A DNA stretch of 64,000 bases from Flammeovirga kamogawensis (GTDB lineage Bacteria > Bacteroidota > Bacteroidia > Cytophagales > Flammeovirgaceae), in the NCBI RefSeq assembly GCF_018736065.1, contig NZ_CP076128.1, forward strand, positions 124,001-188,000, given 5' to 3'. This document shows positions 1-7,466 of this stretch, piece by piece; the first letter of the stretch is position 1, and every line of letters begins with the position of its first letter. Below the pieces are notes generated by a model. The model did not search any database and was not told the origin of the DNA. It saw only the letters and a program-made list of their open reading frames with translations. The position numbers were made by a program, and so were the translations under genes.

Positions 1-1034
1 TTTTGAGTGTATTCTTCACCTTGTAGATCACCTAATTCTGCTGCTTTATTCCAATCCGAACAAGCACCATTATCATCATGTTTTCTTTCTTTGATATTTC
101 CTCTTGTAATATATGCTTTAGCAAAGTAAGGGTAGTGATCTAATAACCTATTTATATCCGTCATACTTCCGTCGTAATCTCCTAGTATGTATCGTGTTAC
201 AGCCCTGTTGTTTAAAGCTTCTTTCGGTTCAAATTGGTCATGCTCAATAGAACTAGTAAAATCTTGTTCTGCTTGTTGATAGTCTTCGTAATTTAGATAA
301 ATTAAGCCTCTATTGTTATATGCGTCAGCATAGGTACTATCATAGAATATAGCTCTATTAAAATCATCAAAAGCCATTGAATAATTTTTCATGGCTTCGT
401 AAACAATCCCTCTATGATTGTAGCAAACAGACATGTGTGGAGCTAAAATTAGCGCTTTTGTAAAACAGTCTTTTGCTTTATTAAAGTTGTGGTTTTTATA
501 ATAAAGAGTACCCATGTCGTGCCATGTTATAGGGCTTTCTGGGTTGGCAACAGTTATTTCGTCTAAAGCATCTATTGTTAAAGCATTTGCACCAATATAA
601 TAGTAGCATTGCGCTTTTCTCCAAAGAGCGTCTATATGTTTGGGTTGGAGGTGAATTACACTATCAAAATCTGCAATCGCATTTAAAAAATCTTTCTCTA
701 AATAATAAGAAATACCTCTATGGTAGAAAATATCTATTTTTTTCTTGTGGTCTAAGTGTAATGCTTTTGTGAAATCAGATTGTGCACTCTTATAGGCCCC
801 CATGTCACATTTTAACTTACCTCTTGTAAATAATGCGTCTTTATTGTTTTTGTCTTTTTGCAAAACATTATTAACAGTAAAGAGCATACGGTACTTATCA
901 TCTTTTTTATTAAGATGTGTAGTAACGGAAGTTGTAGGGTAATCTGTAATTTGTGAAAAACAACAGCTGTTTGTTGAACAGAATGTTACTAGGAAAAGTA
1001 GTGTAAATAGTTTAAAGAAGTAGAGTGTGTTCAT
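1..1034 (-). CDS. Tetratricopeptide repeat (TPR) protein, 3' end outside window
   Basis: The minus-strand frame is open from an ATG at 1034 to the first base of the window, giving at least 344 codons without a stop; the C-terminus is missing. An N-terminal hydrophobic stretch (KLFTLLFLVTFCS) looks like a secretion signal. A lipoprotein cysteine is possible, but the -1 residue (F) is atypical. From about residue 50 the protein is a string of TPR units with the usual hallmarks: small residues at position 8, A-x-x-D-F-x-x-A-I in helix B and proline at unit ends (for example DYQQAEQDFTSSIEHD and NYSMAFDDFNRAIFYD). The last visible segment (GACSDWNKAAELGD) is typical of the final repeat in Bacteroidota TPR lipoproteins, so little is probably missing. 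It is likely a periplasmic or outer-membrane scaffold; no specific partner can be named. Confidence 0.85.
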   Translation of the reverse strand, partial: MNTLYFFKLFTLLFLVTFCSTNSCCFSQITDYPTTSVTTHLNKKDDKYRMLFTVNNVLQKDKNNKDALFTRGKLKCDMGAYKSAQSDFTKALHLDHKKKIDIFYHRGISYYLEKDFLNAIADFDSVIHLQPKHIDALWRKAQCYYYIGANALTIDALDEITVANPESPITWHDMGTLYYKNHNFNKAKDCFTKALILAPHMSVCYNHRGIVYEAMKNYSMAFDDFNRAIFYDSTYADAYNNRGLIYLNYEDYQQAEQDFTSSIEHDQFEPKEALNNRAVTRYILGDYDGSMTDINRLLDHYPYFAKAYITRGNIKERKHDDNGACSDWNKAAELGDLQGEEYTQ

Positions 1035-1153
1035 TAAAAAGTAATAGCCATAAATTTAGTATTATTGACATTTTACTCAATAATTATCGGATAATCAAAT
1101 AAGTATAAAAATTTATTGTTTAAATGTAGGCTATTTGTGTTGTATCGCAAGAA

Positions 1154-2335
1154 TTAATAGTATTTATCACTTTTTGGTGTTGAAGTGGCACGTTTAAATG
1201 TTCGGCCAAAATTAGCCTTTAAACTAAAAATATGTGAGTATAAAGAAGCTGTTGATACATCTCCAATATTAGTAAGTGCATAATCAATTGTAAATCCTTT
1301 AAAAGCAAAGCCAGCTCCAAAACTTGGTAAGAATTCTAAAGTTTTAGAACCATTAAACTCTGTAATATATTGAAGCTGAGATATACCACCTCTTAAAAAG
1401 ATCATCTGTTTGTAATGAAATTCAACTCCAGCATGAGGATCCACACTTAATAATTCACTTTTAATTACTGTATTTCTCTTACCATCAAAAGTAATGTCTG
1501 CTCCTAATGATACGAGTACTCCAATAAGTTCGTCAGCATCTTCTAGATGGCTATTTTTCCAAATTGGAAAACTTTTGGCACCCCCAACAATTAATCTTGG
1601 TGTGGCAACTTCCACAGAATTATCTGGAATAGTATTACCAGTAGCAGCAAAAACATCATAAAAAGTAGCAGGGTTGTAGGTCCATATATTATACGTTCCC
1701 GTAATATCTTTTGCGGTTACACCAACTTTCCATGTTCCTTTTTGCCACTGTGCACCAATGTCTAAACCAAAACCCCATGCATTTGCAAATTGTCCAGCAT
1801 TTCTGTAAATAATTTTTGCATTGGCTCCAAACTGAAGATTAGGAAGGTTAGGAAACATTCTTGCATAGGAGAAAATAAATGCATAATCAGAAGCAGAAAA
1901 GCTTTTTACATTATCCCAATTTAATGATCCATCAGGGTCAAATAGATATCTTGTATCTGGGATATCATCTACACCAAATCGTATTGCAGAAAACCCTAAT
2001 GCAGATTGCTCGTCTATTTTTGTTGCAAAACCCGCAAAGTCATAATTTGCAATACCAGCAAAATACTCTGCGTGCATAAGAGATGCAGTATACCTGTCTT
2101 TTATATTTAATAAACCGGCAGGGTTCCAATAGCCTGCAGTGGCATCATCTACAAGTTCCGTTTGAGAATTACCCATTGCCAATGCTCTGGCGCCAACACC
2201 TATTGCTAAATATTCATTTACATATTTAGGTGCTTCAATTTGTCCAAAACTATTAAAGCTATAAAAGTAAATTAATATAAAAAGTAATAGAGTGCTTAAA
2301 TATTTATTTATAATCAGATAGAATGATCTTCGCAT
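1154..2335 (-). CDS. PorV/PorQ family outer-membrane beta-barrel protein (T9SS-associated type)
   Basis: 393 residues with a long N-terminal signal segment (cleavage probably near residue 31, before QIEAPKY). The mature N-terminus, with EYLAIGVGARALAMG, then WNPAG and later alternating aromatic beta strands, is the signature of the PorV/PorQ (FadL-like) family. PorV is the outer-membrane shuttle of the type IX secretion system. Many Bacteroidota carry several paralogues, so the exact role here (PorV, a PorV2-like variant or other) is not settled. Nothing else of the T9SS core lies next to it, but the window encodes two T9SS cargo proteins. The gene is alone on its strand between the TPR gene and the divergent phosphatase gene. 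Confidence 0.85.
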   Translation of the reverse strand: MRRSFYLIINKYLSTLLLFILIYFYSFNSFGQIEAPKYVNEYLAIGVGARALAMGNSQTELVDDATAGYWNPAGLLNIKDRYTASLMHAEYFAGIANYDFAGFATKIDEQSALGFSAIRFGVDDIPDTRYLFDPDGSLNWDNVKSFSASDYAFIFSYARMFPNLPNLQFGANAKIIYRNAGQFANAWGFGLDIGAQWQKGTWKVGVTAKDITGTYNIWTYNPATFYDVFAATGNTIPDNSVEVATPRLIVGGAKSFPIWKNSHLEDADELIGVLVSLGADITFDGKRNTVIKSELLSVDPHAGVEFHYKQMIFLRGGISQLQYITEFNGSKTLEFLPSFGAGFAFKGFTIDYALTNIGDVSTASLYSHIFSLKANFGRTFKRATSTPKSDKYY

Positions 2336-2471
2336 TTGTAATGGGGCTTAATAAAACCTTATAAAGTGCAAAATAGTGACTTTTTTAAGAATAATTAGCA
2401 AATATAGGTTTATCAAATTTTCTTATATGAATTTCAATAGTAATTTAGGATAAAAATAAGACTAAGAAAAA

Positions 2472-2954
2472 TTGAAGAGGTTAATTTTAATGCGTCACGG
2501 GAAGTCATCATGGACTAATCCATTACTTTCTGATTTTGATAGGCCACTTAATGCAAGAGGGCAAAGAGATATTATCACGATGTCTGACCGATTATTTGAT
2601 CGGAAGATGATGCCGGAATTAATTATTAGTTCTCCTGCTAAGCGAACTAAAATTACAGCAGAAAAAGTAGCTGAAGTTTTAAGTAAAAAGTTACATTTTG
2701 AAAAAGACTTTTATAATGCGCTTTTTGAAGATGTTTTAGAATCTGTAAGAAATTTAGATAATCAACTTGATACAGTAATGCTTGTTTTTCATAATCCTGC
2801 AATTACTGATTTAAGAAATTATTTTTTGGCAGATTATCTAGATAATATTCCTACTTCAGGAATGGTAGGATTGGAATTTTCTGATGCTGATGATTGGTCT
2901 AACTTAAAGAATGGGAAGGAATTATTTTTTGATTTTCCTAAGAAAGTTAGTTAA
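2472..2954 (+). CDS. SixA-like histidine phosphatase
   Basis: 160 residues of the histidine phosphatase (phosphoglycerate-mutase-like) superfamily. The catalytic motif L-M-R-H-G-K-S-S-W sits at the N-terminus (His9), and the second conserved histidine is in LVFHNPAITDL. The short form without extra domains matches SixA-type phosphohistidine phosphatases, which in E. coli act on phosphorelay proteins; the substrate here is unknown. The start is TTG at 2472: an in-frame stop lies at 2463, and the only ATG (2490) would remove the beta strand MKRLIL that precedes RHG in this family. The gene is monocistronic. Confidence 0.85.
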   Translation: MKRLILMRHGKSSWTNPLLSDFDRPLNARGQRDIITMSDRLFDRKMMPELIISSPAKRTKITAEKVAEVLSKKLHFEKDFYNALFEDVLESVRNLDNQLDTVMLVFHNPAITDLRNYFLADYLDNIPTSGMVGLEFSDADDWSNLKNGKELFFDFPKKVS

Positions 2955-3091
2955 ACAATGGTTTTAAATTAAACCATTCAATTAATGCTTTGGATATTTT
3001 CGTGAACATACTTAAAGGTGGCCTTTTGTCACTTTTTTTTTATGCAAATGCTACTAATTTCACGTTGTTAATCAATAAAATAAAGTGATTT

Positions 3092-4078
3092 ATGACAACT
3101 TTTAAGGCTTTTGTAACGGAAAAAGTAGGAGAGAAAGAATACTCTTCATCTATCCAAAATAAAAATATTTCAGATCTTCCAGAAGGAGATGTATTAGTTA
3201 AAGTAGCGTATTCATCATTAAATTATAAAGATGCACTTTCTGCATTAGGTAAGCCAGGTGTAACTAAAAATTATCCTCATACACCAGGTATTGATGCAGC
3301 AGGTGTAGTAGTGTCTAGTAATACCTCTGATTTTAAAGAAGGTGATGAAGTAATTGTAACAAGTTATGACCTTGGTATGAATACTTGGGGAGGTTTTTCT
3401 GAATATATTCAGGTGCCTTCAGGTTGGGTTATTCCTAAACCAGCTGGCATTTCTTTAAAAGATAGTATGAAAATGGGTACTGCAGGATTAACAGCTGCAA
3501 TGTCTGTTTATAAATTAGTAGATAAAGTAGCTCCTGAAGATGGAAACATTTTAGTGACAGGTGCTACAGGTGGTGTTGGTAGTATTGCAATTGCAATATT
3601 AAATAAGTTAGGCTATTCTGTAGTAACCGTAACAGGTAAGGCAGATAAAGTAGCGTATTTAAAAAGTATTGGTGCTGTAGAAGTGCTATCAAGAGATGAA
3701 TTTTTAGAAGGTAACCAAAGACCACTTTTAAAACCTAGATTTGCTGGAGTAATAGATACTGTTGGCGGCGAATTCCTTGCTACAGCAATTAAAAGTACTA
3801 ATCCTCTAGGCGTTGTTACATGTTGTGGTAATGCATCTTCTTTTGATTTACCATTAAATGTTTTTCCATTTATTTTAAGAGGAGTTTCATTAATTGGAAT
3901 AGATTCTCAGAATTTTCCTAGAGCAGAACGTATTGTTGTTTGGGAAAATATAGCAAAAGATTGGTTGCCAAGTACCTTAGATGAGATTACTGAAGAAGTG
4001 AGCTTAGATGGCTTAAAGGCAAAAATTGATACAATTATTAAAGGACAATTGAGTGGTAGAGTATTAGTGAAATTATAG
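3092..4078 (+). CDS. YhdH/YhfP-type zinc-free medium-chain oxidoreductase (acrylyl-CoA reductase family)
   Basis: 328 residues. It has the GroES-like N-terminal domain of the MDR superfamily (SSLNYKDALSALGKPG, HTPGIDAAGVV) and a nucleotide-binding Rossmann fold with VTGATGGVGSIAIAILNKLGY around residues 155-175. The N-K-D-x-L-x-x-x-G-K pattern and the absence of catalytic zinc cysteines mark the YhdH/YhfP/AcuI branch. Characterised members reduce acryloyl-CoA with NADPH; others are annotated as quinone oxidoreductases, and the substrate here is not known. A strong hairpin terminator follows directly, so this is a single-gene unit. Confidence 0.88.
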   Translation: MTTFKAFVTEKVGEKEYSSSIQNKNISDLPEGDVLVKVAYSSLNYKDALSALGKPGVTKNYPHTPGIDAAGVVVSSNTSDFKEGDEVIVTSYDLGMNTWGGFSEYIQVPSGWVIPKPAGISLKDSMKMGTAGLTAAMSVYKLVDKVAPEDGNILVTGATGGVGSIAIAILNKLGYSVVTVTGKADKVAYLKSIGAVEVLSRDEFLEGNQRPLLKPRFAGVIDTVGGEFLATAIKSTNPLGVVTCCGNASSFDLPLNVFPFILRGVSLIGIDSQNFPRAERIVVWENIAKDWLPSTLDEITEEVSLDGLKAKIDTIIKGQLSGRVLVKL

Positions 4079-4102
4079 ATAACCACATTTGATCCTATTG
4101 AA

Positions 4103-4141
4103 AAGGTTACTTTGAATACTAATTTAAAGTAACTTTTTTTT
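4103..4141 (+). terminator. Intrinsic terminator after the YhdH-type gene
   Basis: An 11-base stem (AAGGTTACTTT pairing with AAAGTAACTT, one G-U) is followed by an eight-base T run. Confidence 0.85.
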
Positions 4142-4173
4142 GTGTTAAAAATTTATACTTGTTAATAAAATGT

Positions 4174-4181
4174 TAGCTTTG
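4174..4181 (+). promoter_or_regulatory. Possible -7 element for the 4265 gene
   Basis: TAGCTTTG fits the Bacteroidota -7 consensus TAnnTTTG and lies 83 bases upstream of the start codon. The nearest TTG upstream (4159) is only 12 bases away, shorter than the usual spacing of about 19, so the -33 element is not convincing. Confidence 0.35.
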
Positions 4182-4264
4182 TGTAGATAATTTTTTAGAC
4201 CAGACTACAGGTCATTTTTATTCTTTTTTTAACAAGCTCTTACAAACAACAATATTCTATCTTC

Positions 4265-5263
4265 ATGAAAACTGTTTTATCACTATTACTAATAACATTT
4301 TGTACTTTGTCTAGTCTTTTTGCACAAGAAGATTCGACTAAAGTAATCAAAGAGAAATATCCTTATAGATTTCCAATATGGGGTCAGAAAGTAATGGATA
4401 GAGGAATTGAGTTTCCAAAGCCAGCAGGTATTAGCGTAAGTTATATATTTAACGAAATGTATCTTGATATCTCAGAATTTAATATGAGTATTGGAGGTAT
4501 TCCTATGGATGATATCTTGAACGAAGAGACATTAGGATTTAAAAAAACGAGAGCATTTACAAATGGTACAAATCTTAGAGCAGATTTATTTGTATTGCCA
4601 TTTATGAATGTATACGGTCTGTTCTCGCTAAATAAAGGAGGTACTGAAGTGAGTTTACAACCTACTTTTGGAGGAACTACACTTCCTGAATTTGGTTCTA
4701 AAGTTGAATTTGATGCTGTCACTTTTGGAGGTGGTATGACTTTACATTATGCTATTCAAAAATACTTTATAAGTGCAGATATTAATATCTCATCTTCAAA
4801 GAGTGCCCTTTTGGATCAAAATGTTGGTGTAGTTACCTCTTCTTATAGATTGGGTAGAAGATTTCAGTTTAAGAATAAAACGAAGCTAGCATTCTATATT
4901 GGAGCAATGTATAGAAACTTTATAAATCACACAGGAAATTCAGGGAGAATAACTTTAGGAGAGGCGTTACCAGGTTTAGAAGAAAGCTATACTAATTGGT
5001 ATGATGGGTTATCTGGACCACAAAAAAAGATTATGGACCAAGTGGAGCAGAGAATTGCTGATAGATTAGAAGGTAAAGGATATAGTTCTGTAGGTGAAAT
5101 TCCAATTGCTTATTACATCCAAAAAGATTTAATTCAGAAATGGACATTCCAATTTGGAGGAAACTATGAATTGAATGACCGTTGGATGATAAGAGGGGAA
5201 TATGGTGTTTCTAATTACAGTAAATTCTTAATGACTGGCGTTAATTATAGATTTGGTTTATAA
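4265..5263 (+). CDS. Outer-membrane beta-barrel protein of unknown function
   Basis: 332 residues with a clear signal peptide (MKTVLSLLLITFC, then SSLFAQ before the mature chain). The mature protein is rich in alternating hydrophobic/aromatic strands, glycine turns and an aromatic-ended last strand (FLMTGVNYRFGL), as expected for an outer-membrane barrel. A charged, probably helical segment near residues 225-275 (LSGPQKKIMDQVEQRIADRL) could be a long loop or plug. I do not recognise a named family. The gene stands alone between two terminators. Confidence 0.7.
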   Translation: MKTVLSLLLITFCTLSSLFAQEDSTKVIKEKYPYRFPIWGQKVMDRGIEFPKPAGISVSYIFNEMYLDISEFNMSIGGIPMDDILNEETLGFKKTRAFTNGTNLRADLFVLPFMNVYGLFSLNKGGTEVSLQPTFGGTTLPEFGSKVEFDAVTFGGGMTLHYAIQKYFISADINISSSKSALLDQNVGVVTSSYRLGRRFQFKNKTKLAFYIGAMYRNFINHTGNSGRITLGEALPGLEESYTNWYDGLSGPQKKIMDQVEQRIADRLEGKGYSSVGEIPIAYYIQKDLIQKWTFQFGGNYELNDRWMIRGEYGVSNYSKFLMTGVNYRFGL

Positions 5264-5290
5264 CCAATTTGTAAAGAACTGCATTTAATT

Positions 5291-5329
5291 AAAAAGTAGA
5301 TTCATTTTAGGTGAATCTGCTTTTTTTTA
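5291..5329. terminator. Bidirectional terminator between convergent genes
   Basis: AAAAAGTAGATTCA pairs with TGAATCTGCTTTTT. There is an eight-T run on the plus strand and a five-T run on the minus strand, so the hairpin can serve both the plus-strand barrel gene and the minus-strand phosphatase gene. Confidence 0.8.
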
Positions 5330-6403
5330 TGATAATTCTAAACCAAAAAATACGATATCATCAATTTGTTGTTGATCTTTCATCCATTTATTTAAGAACT
5401 CTTCTAAATCACTTTGTTGTTGAACAAAGGGCTTTTCTTGAATTGATGATAGAAATTTAATTAAATTTTTAGAACCCAATTTTTTATCTTCAGGTCCTCC
5501 AAATTGATCAGTAATTCCATCTGAGAACAAATAATATCGATCTCCAGCTATTTTATCGTAGGTATGGTTTGTGAATTTTTTCATAGCTACGGTAGTGTCA
5601 CCAACAGGGTTTCTGTCTCCTTTTATTTGACTTACCTCGTTATTGTTAACCTTTAAATAAGGGCGTTTTGCACTAGAGATTGTGATGGTGTTTTCTTTGT
5701 CGTCTTCAACAAGTATTGTAAGGTCAATACTGTCTCTATTACTACTTTCTTTCTCTTGTTTTAAGAGTTTAATTATTGCCTTATCAATATTCCTATTGAT
5801 TTCTTTTGGATCCGTAATTTTCTGAACACAAACAAAACGCTCTAATAAAGTAATAGCAATTAATGTCATAAATGCCCCGGGTACACCATGACCAGTACAA
5901 TCTGCAACTACTAATATTTTTTTGTTATTAATTTTAGTAGACCAATAGAAATCGCCTCCAACAAGATCCTTAGGGTAGAAAATTTTAAAATAATTAGGGA
6001 AATTTTCCCTTAAAGTTTTAGAGGAGGGAAAGATACTTTTTTGAATGTTTTGAGCATAATGAATACTACTTAATACTTTTTCATGTGCTCTTTTAATTAC
6101 TTCTGATTGGATTTTATGTTTATGAAGGTTTTCGTTTAATGTTTGAGCAATGCTAAGCTGCTCATTGATTAAAGTTAACTCCTCCAGGTTTTCAGAAAGT
6201 TCTTCATTCTGAATTTGAATCTCATTTTTTTGATCAATTATACTTTCTTGTGCATCTTCTAAATTCATAAAGAGTTCAGCAATACGCACATTAGCATCAG
6301 CAAGTGCGACTTCACTTTCCTTTAATTCTTTAATTTGTTTATCTTTTTCTGAAATTAAAGCTTCGAGTTCTTTAATCTTTTTTTGTAATGCAACAATCTT
6401 CAT
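5327..6403 (-). CDS. PP2C/SpoIIE-type serine/threonine phosphatase with N-terminal coiled coil
   Basis: 358 residues. Residues 1-120 are a continuous heptad-like coiled coil (KKIKELEALISEKDKQIKEL onward). The remainder is a SpoIIE/RsbU-type PP2C domain with all metal-binding motifs present: VGGDFYW, VVADCTGHGVPGAFM, YLFSDGITDQFGG and the terminal DDIVFFGL. The protein is cytoplasmic with no sensor domain other than the coiled coil. It is the last gene of a minus-strand run tusA-like, dsrE-like, phosphatase, with only 9 bases to the dsrE-like gene, so co-transcription is likely. RsbU/SpoIIE enzymes normally dephosphorylate STAS anti-anti-sigma proteins; no STAS gene is present in this window. 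Confidence 0.9.
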   Translation of the reverse strand: MKIVALQKKIKELEALISEKDKQIKELKESEVALADANVRIAELFMNLEDAQESIIDQKNEIQIQNEELSENLEELTLINEQLSIAQTLNENLHKHKIQSEVIKRAHEKVLSSIHYAQNIQKSIFPSSKTLRENFPNYFKIFYPKDLVGGDFYWSTKINNKKILVVADCTGHGVPGAFMTLIAITLLERFVCVQKITDPKEINRNIDKAIIKLLKQEKESSNRDSIDLTILVEDDKENTITISSAKRPYLKVNNNEVSQIKGDRNPVGDTTVAMKKFTNHTYDKIAGDRYYLFSDGITDQFGGPEDKKLGSKNLIKFLSSIQEKPFVQQQSDLEEFLNKWMKDQQQIDDIVFFGLELS

Positions 6404-6412
6404 ACGTAGATC

Positions 6413-7021
6413 TTAGAACGTTAATGTAATAGTAGCGTCAGAAGCTTCTTCAATGTAAGTAGCTACACCTCCAAACTCAACATCTTTTCTTATTTCTTCA
6501 GTTGTAATTCCCATCATGCCCATAGTCATTTGGCAGGCAATTAATTTTGCACCCATGTCTACAGATAAATCAATTAGATCTGGTAATGTTTCGATGTTAT
6601 TTTCTTTCATCATCATCTTCATCATTTCTGTACCAACACCAAGCATATTCAACCTAGAAATAGTTGTTGTCTGTGGAGTATTTGGTAACATCATCGTAAT
6701 TAATTTTTCCTTAATGGTTTTACCAGAATAAACACTTTTATCTTTTAAAGCATTAATTCCCCATAAAGTAAAAAATATAGTGACATCCATCCCAAAACTT
6801 GCAGCTCCATTAGCAATAATAAATGCAGGCATAATCTTGTCTAACTCAAAACTTGTAACGAGCATCGTAACTTTTTCATTAGGTTGCTGTGCTGTTTTTA
6901 AAGTTGTGAGTGTATTTTGAATAGCCTCAAATTGGGCACTAAACTCCTTTGTTTTTTCAGTAAGTTTTTCATCAACTAACTGATCAATATATTCTTTTAA
7001 ATTTGGGTCGTTGAATTCCAT
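6413..7021 (-). CDS. DsrE/DsrF/DrsH-like family protein
   Basis: 202 residues. Residues 1-45 are charged and probably helical (EYIDQLVDEKLTEKTKEFSA). The remainder matches the DrsE_2-type sulfur-relay fold: VTMLVTSFELDKIMPAFIIAN, then a TLWGINAL segment, methionine-rich helices (GTEMMKMMMKEN) and a conserved cysteine in LIACQMTMGMMG, the likely persulfide carrier. It is found together with TusA in sulfur-trafficking clusters, as here, where tusA lies 19 bases upstream. Probable role: transfer of sulfane sulfur within the cytoplasm, inferred from family and neighbour. Confidence 0.87.
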   Translation of the reverse strand: MEFNDPNLKEYIDQLVDEKLTEKTKEFSAQFEAIQNTLTTLKTAQQPNEKVTMLVTSFELDKIMPAFIIANGAASFGMDVTIFFTLWGINALKDKSVYSGKTIKEKLITMMLPNTPQTTTISRLNMLGVGTEMMKMMMKENNIETLPDLIDLSVDMGAKLIACQMTMGMMGITTEEIRKDVEFGGVATYIEEASDATITLTF

Positions 7022-7040
7022 AGTAGCAAGATAATAGGTG

Positions 7041-7277
7041 TTATTTTATTTTTTCTAGAACAGCAATTTTTGATTTTCCTTCTTCAGTAAATGAGATTAA
7101 TTTCTGTGAAGTTTTTCTAACCCAAGCTTCAACGTCTGCTTTAAAAGCCGGGTCTGTAGCAACGATTTCTACTTGTTCACCTATATTGATATCTCTAAAT
7201 TTCTTAGCGATTCTAACAATCGGCATTGGGCAGTTTAGGTTACTGCAATCTAATTTGTGTATTTCTGTAGATTCCAT
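7041..7277 (-). CDS. TusA-family sulfurtransferase (SirA/YedF-like)
   Basis: 78 residues, the usual size for the family. The catalytic Cys16-Pro-Met-Pro motif (LDCSNLNCPMPIVRIAKK) is intact, followed by the two-layer alpha/beta pattern ending GKSKIAVLEKI. TusA proteins carry a persulfide on the CPxP cysteine for tRNA thiolation, molybdenum cofactor synthesis or sulfur oxidation. As the first gene of a unit with a DsrE-like protein, it probably passes sulfur to that partner. The exact pathway cannot be told from the sequence. Confidence 0.9.
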   Translation of the reverse strand: MESTEIHKLDCSNLNCPMPIVRIAKKFRDINIGEQVEIVATDPAFKADVEAWVRKTSQKLISFTEEGKSKIAVLEKIK

Positions 7278-7429
7278 TTTGTGATATTATAAGAACTTGT
7301 AAAATGTAGTAATTATTATCTAATCTACTAAAAATAACTACTCTTTGTATTAAATGATACCTTTAATTTAAAAGTTATCGTTAGTTTAGATGTGGTAAAT
7401 TAGAATAATACTAAGAAATAATTTATAGC

Positions 7430-7465
7430 AAAACAGCTACCATTTTTACGTGGTAGCTGTTTTTA
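7430..7465 (-). terminator. Terminator of the S9 peptidase unit
   Basis: AAAACAGCTACC pairs perfectly with GGTAGCTGTTTT just beyond the stop codon of the minus-strand peptidase gene. On the minus strand it ends in a short T tract. Confidence 0.75.
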
Positions 7466-7466
7466 A

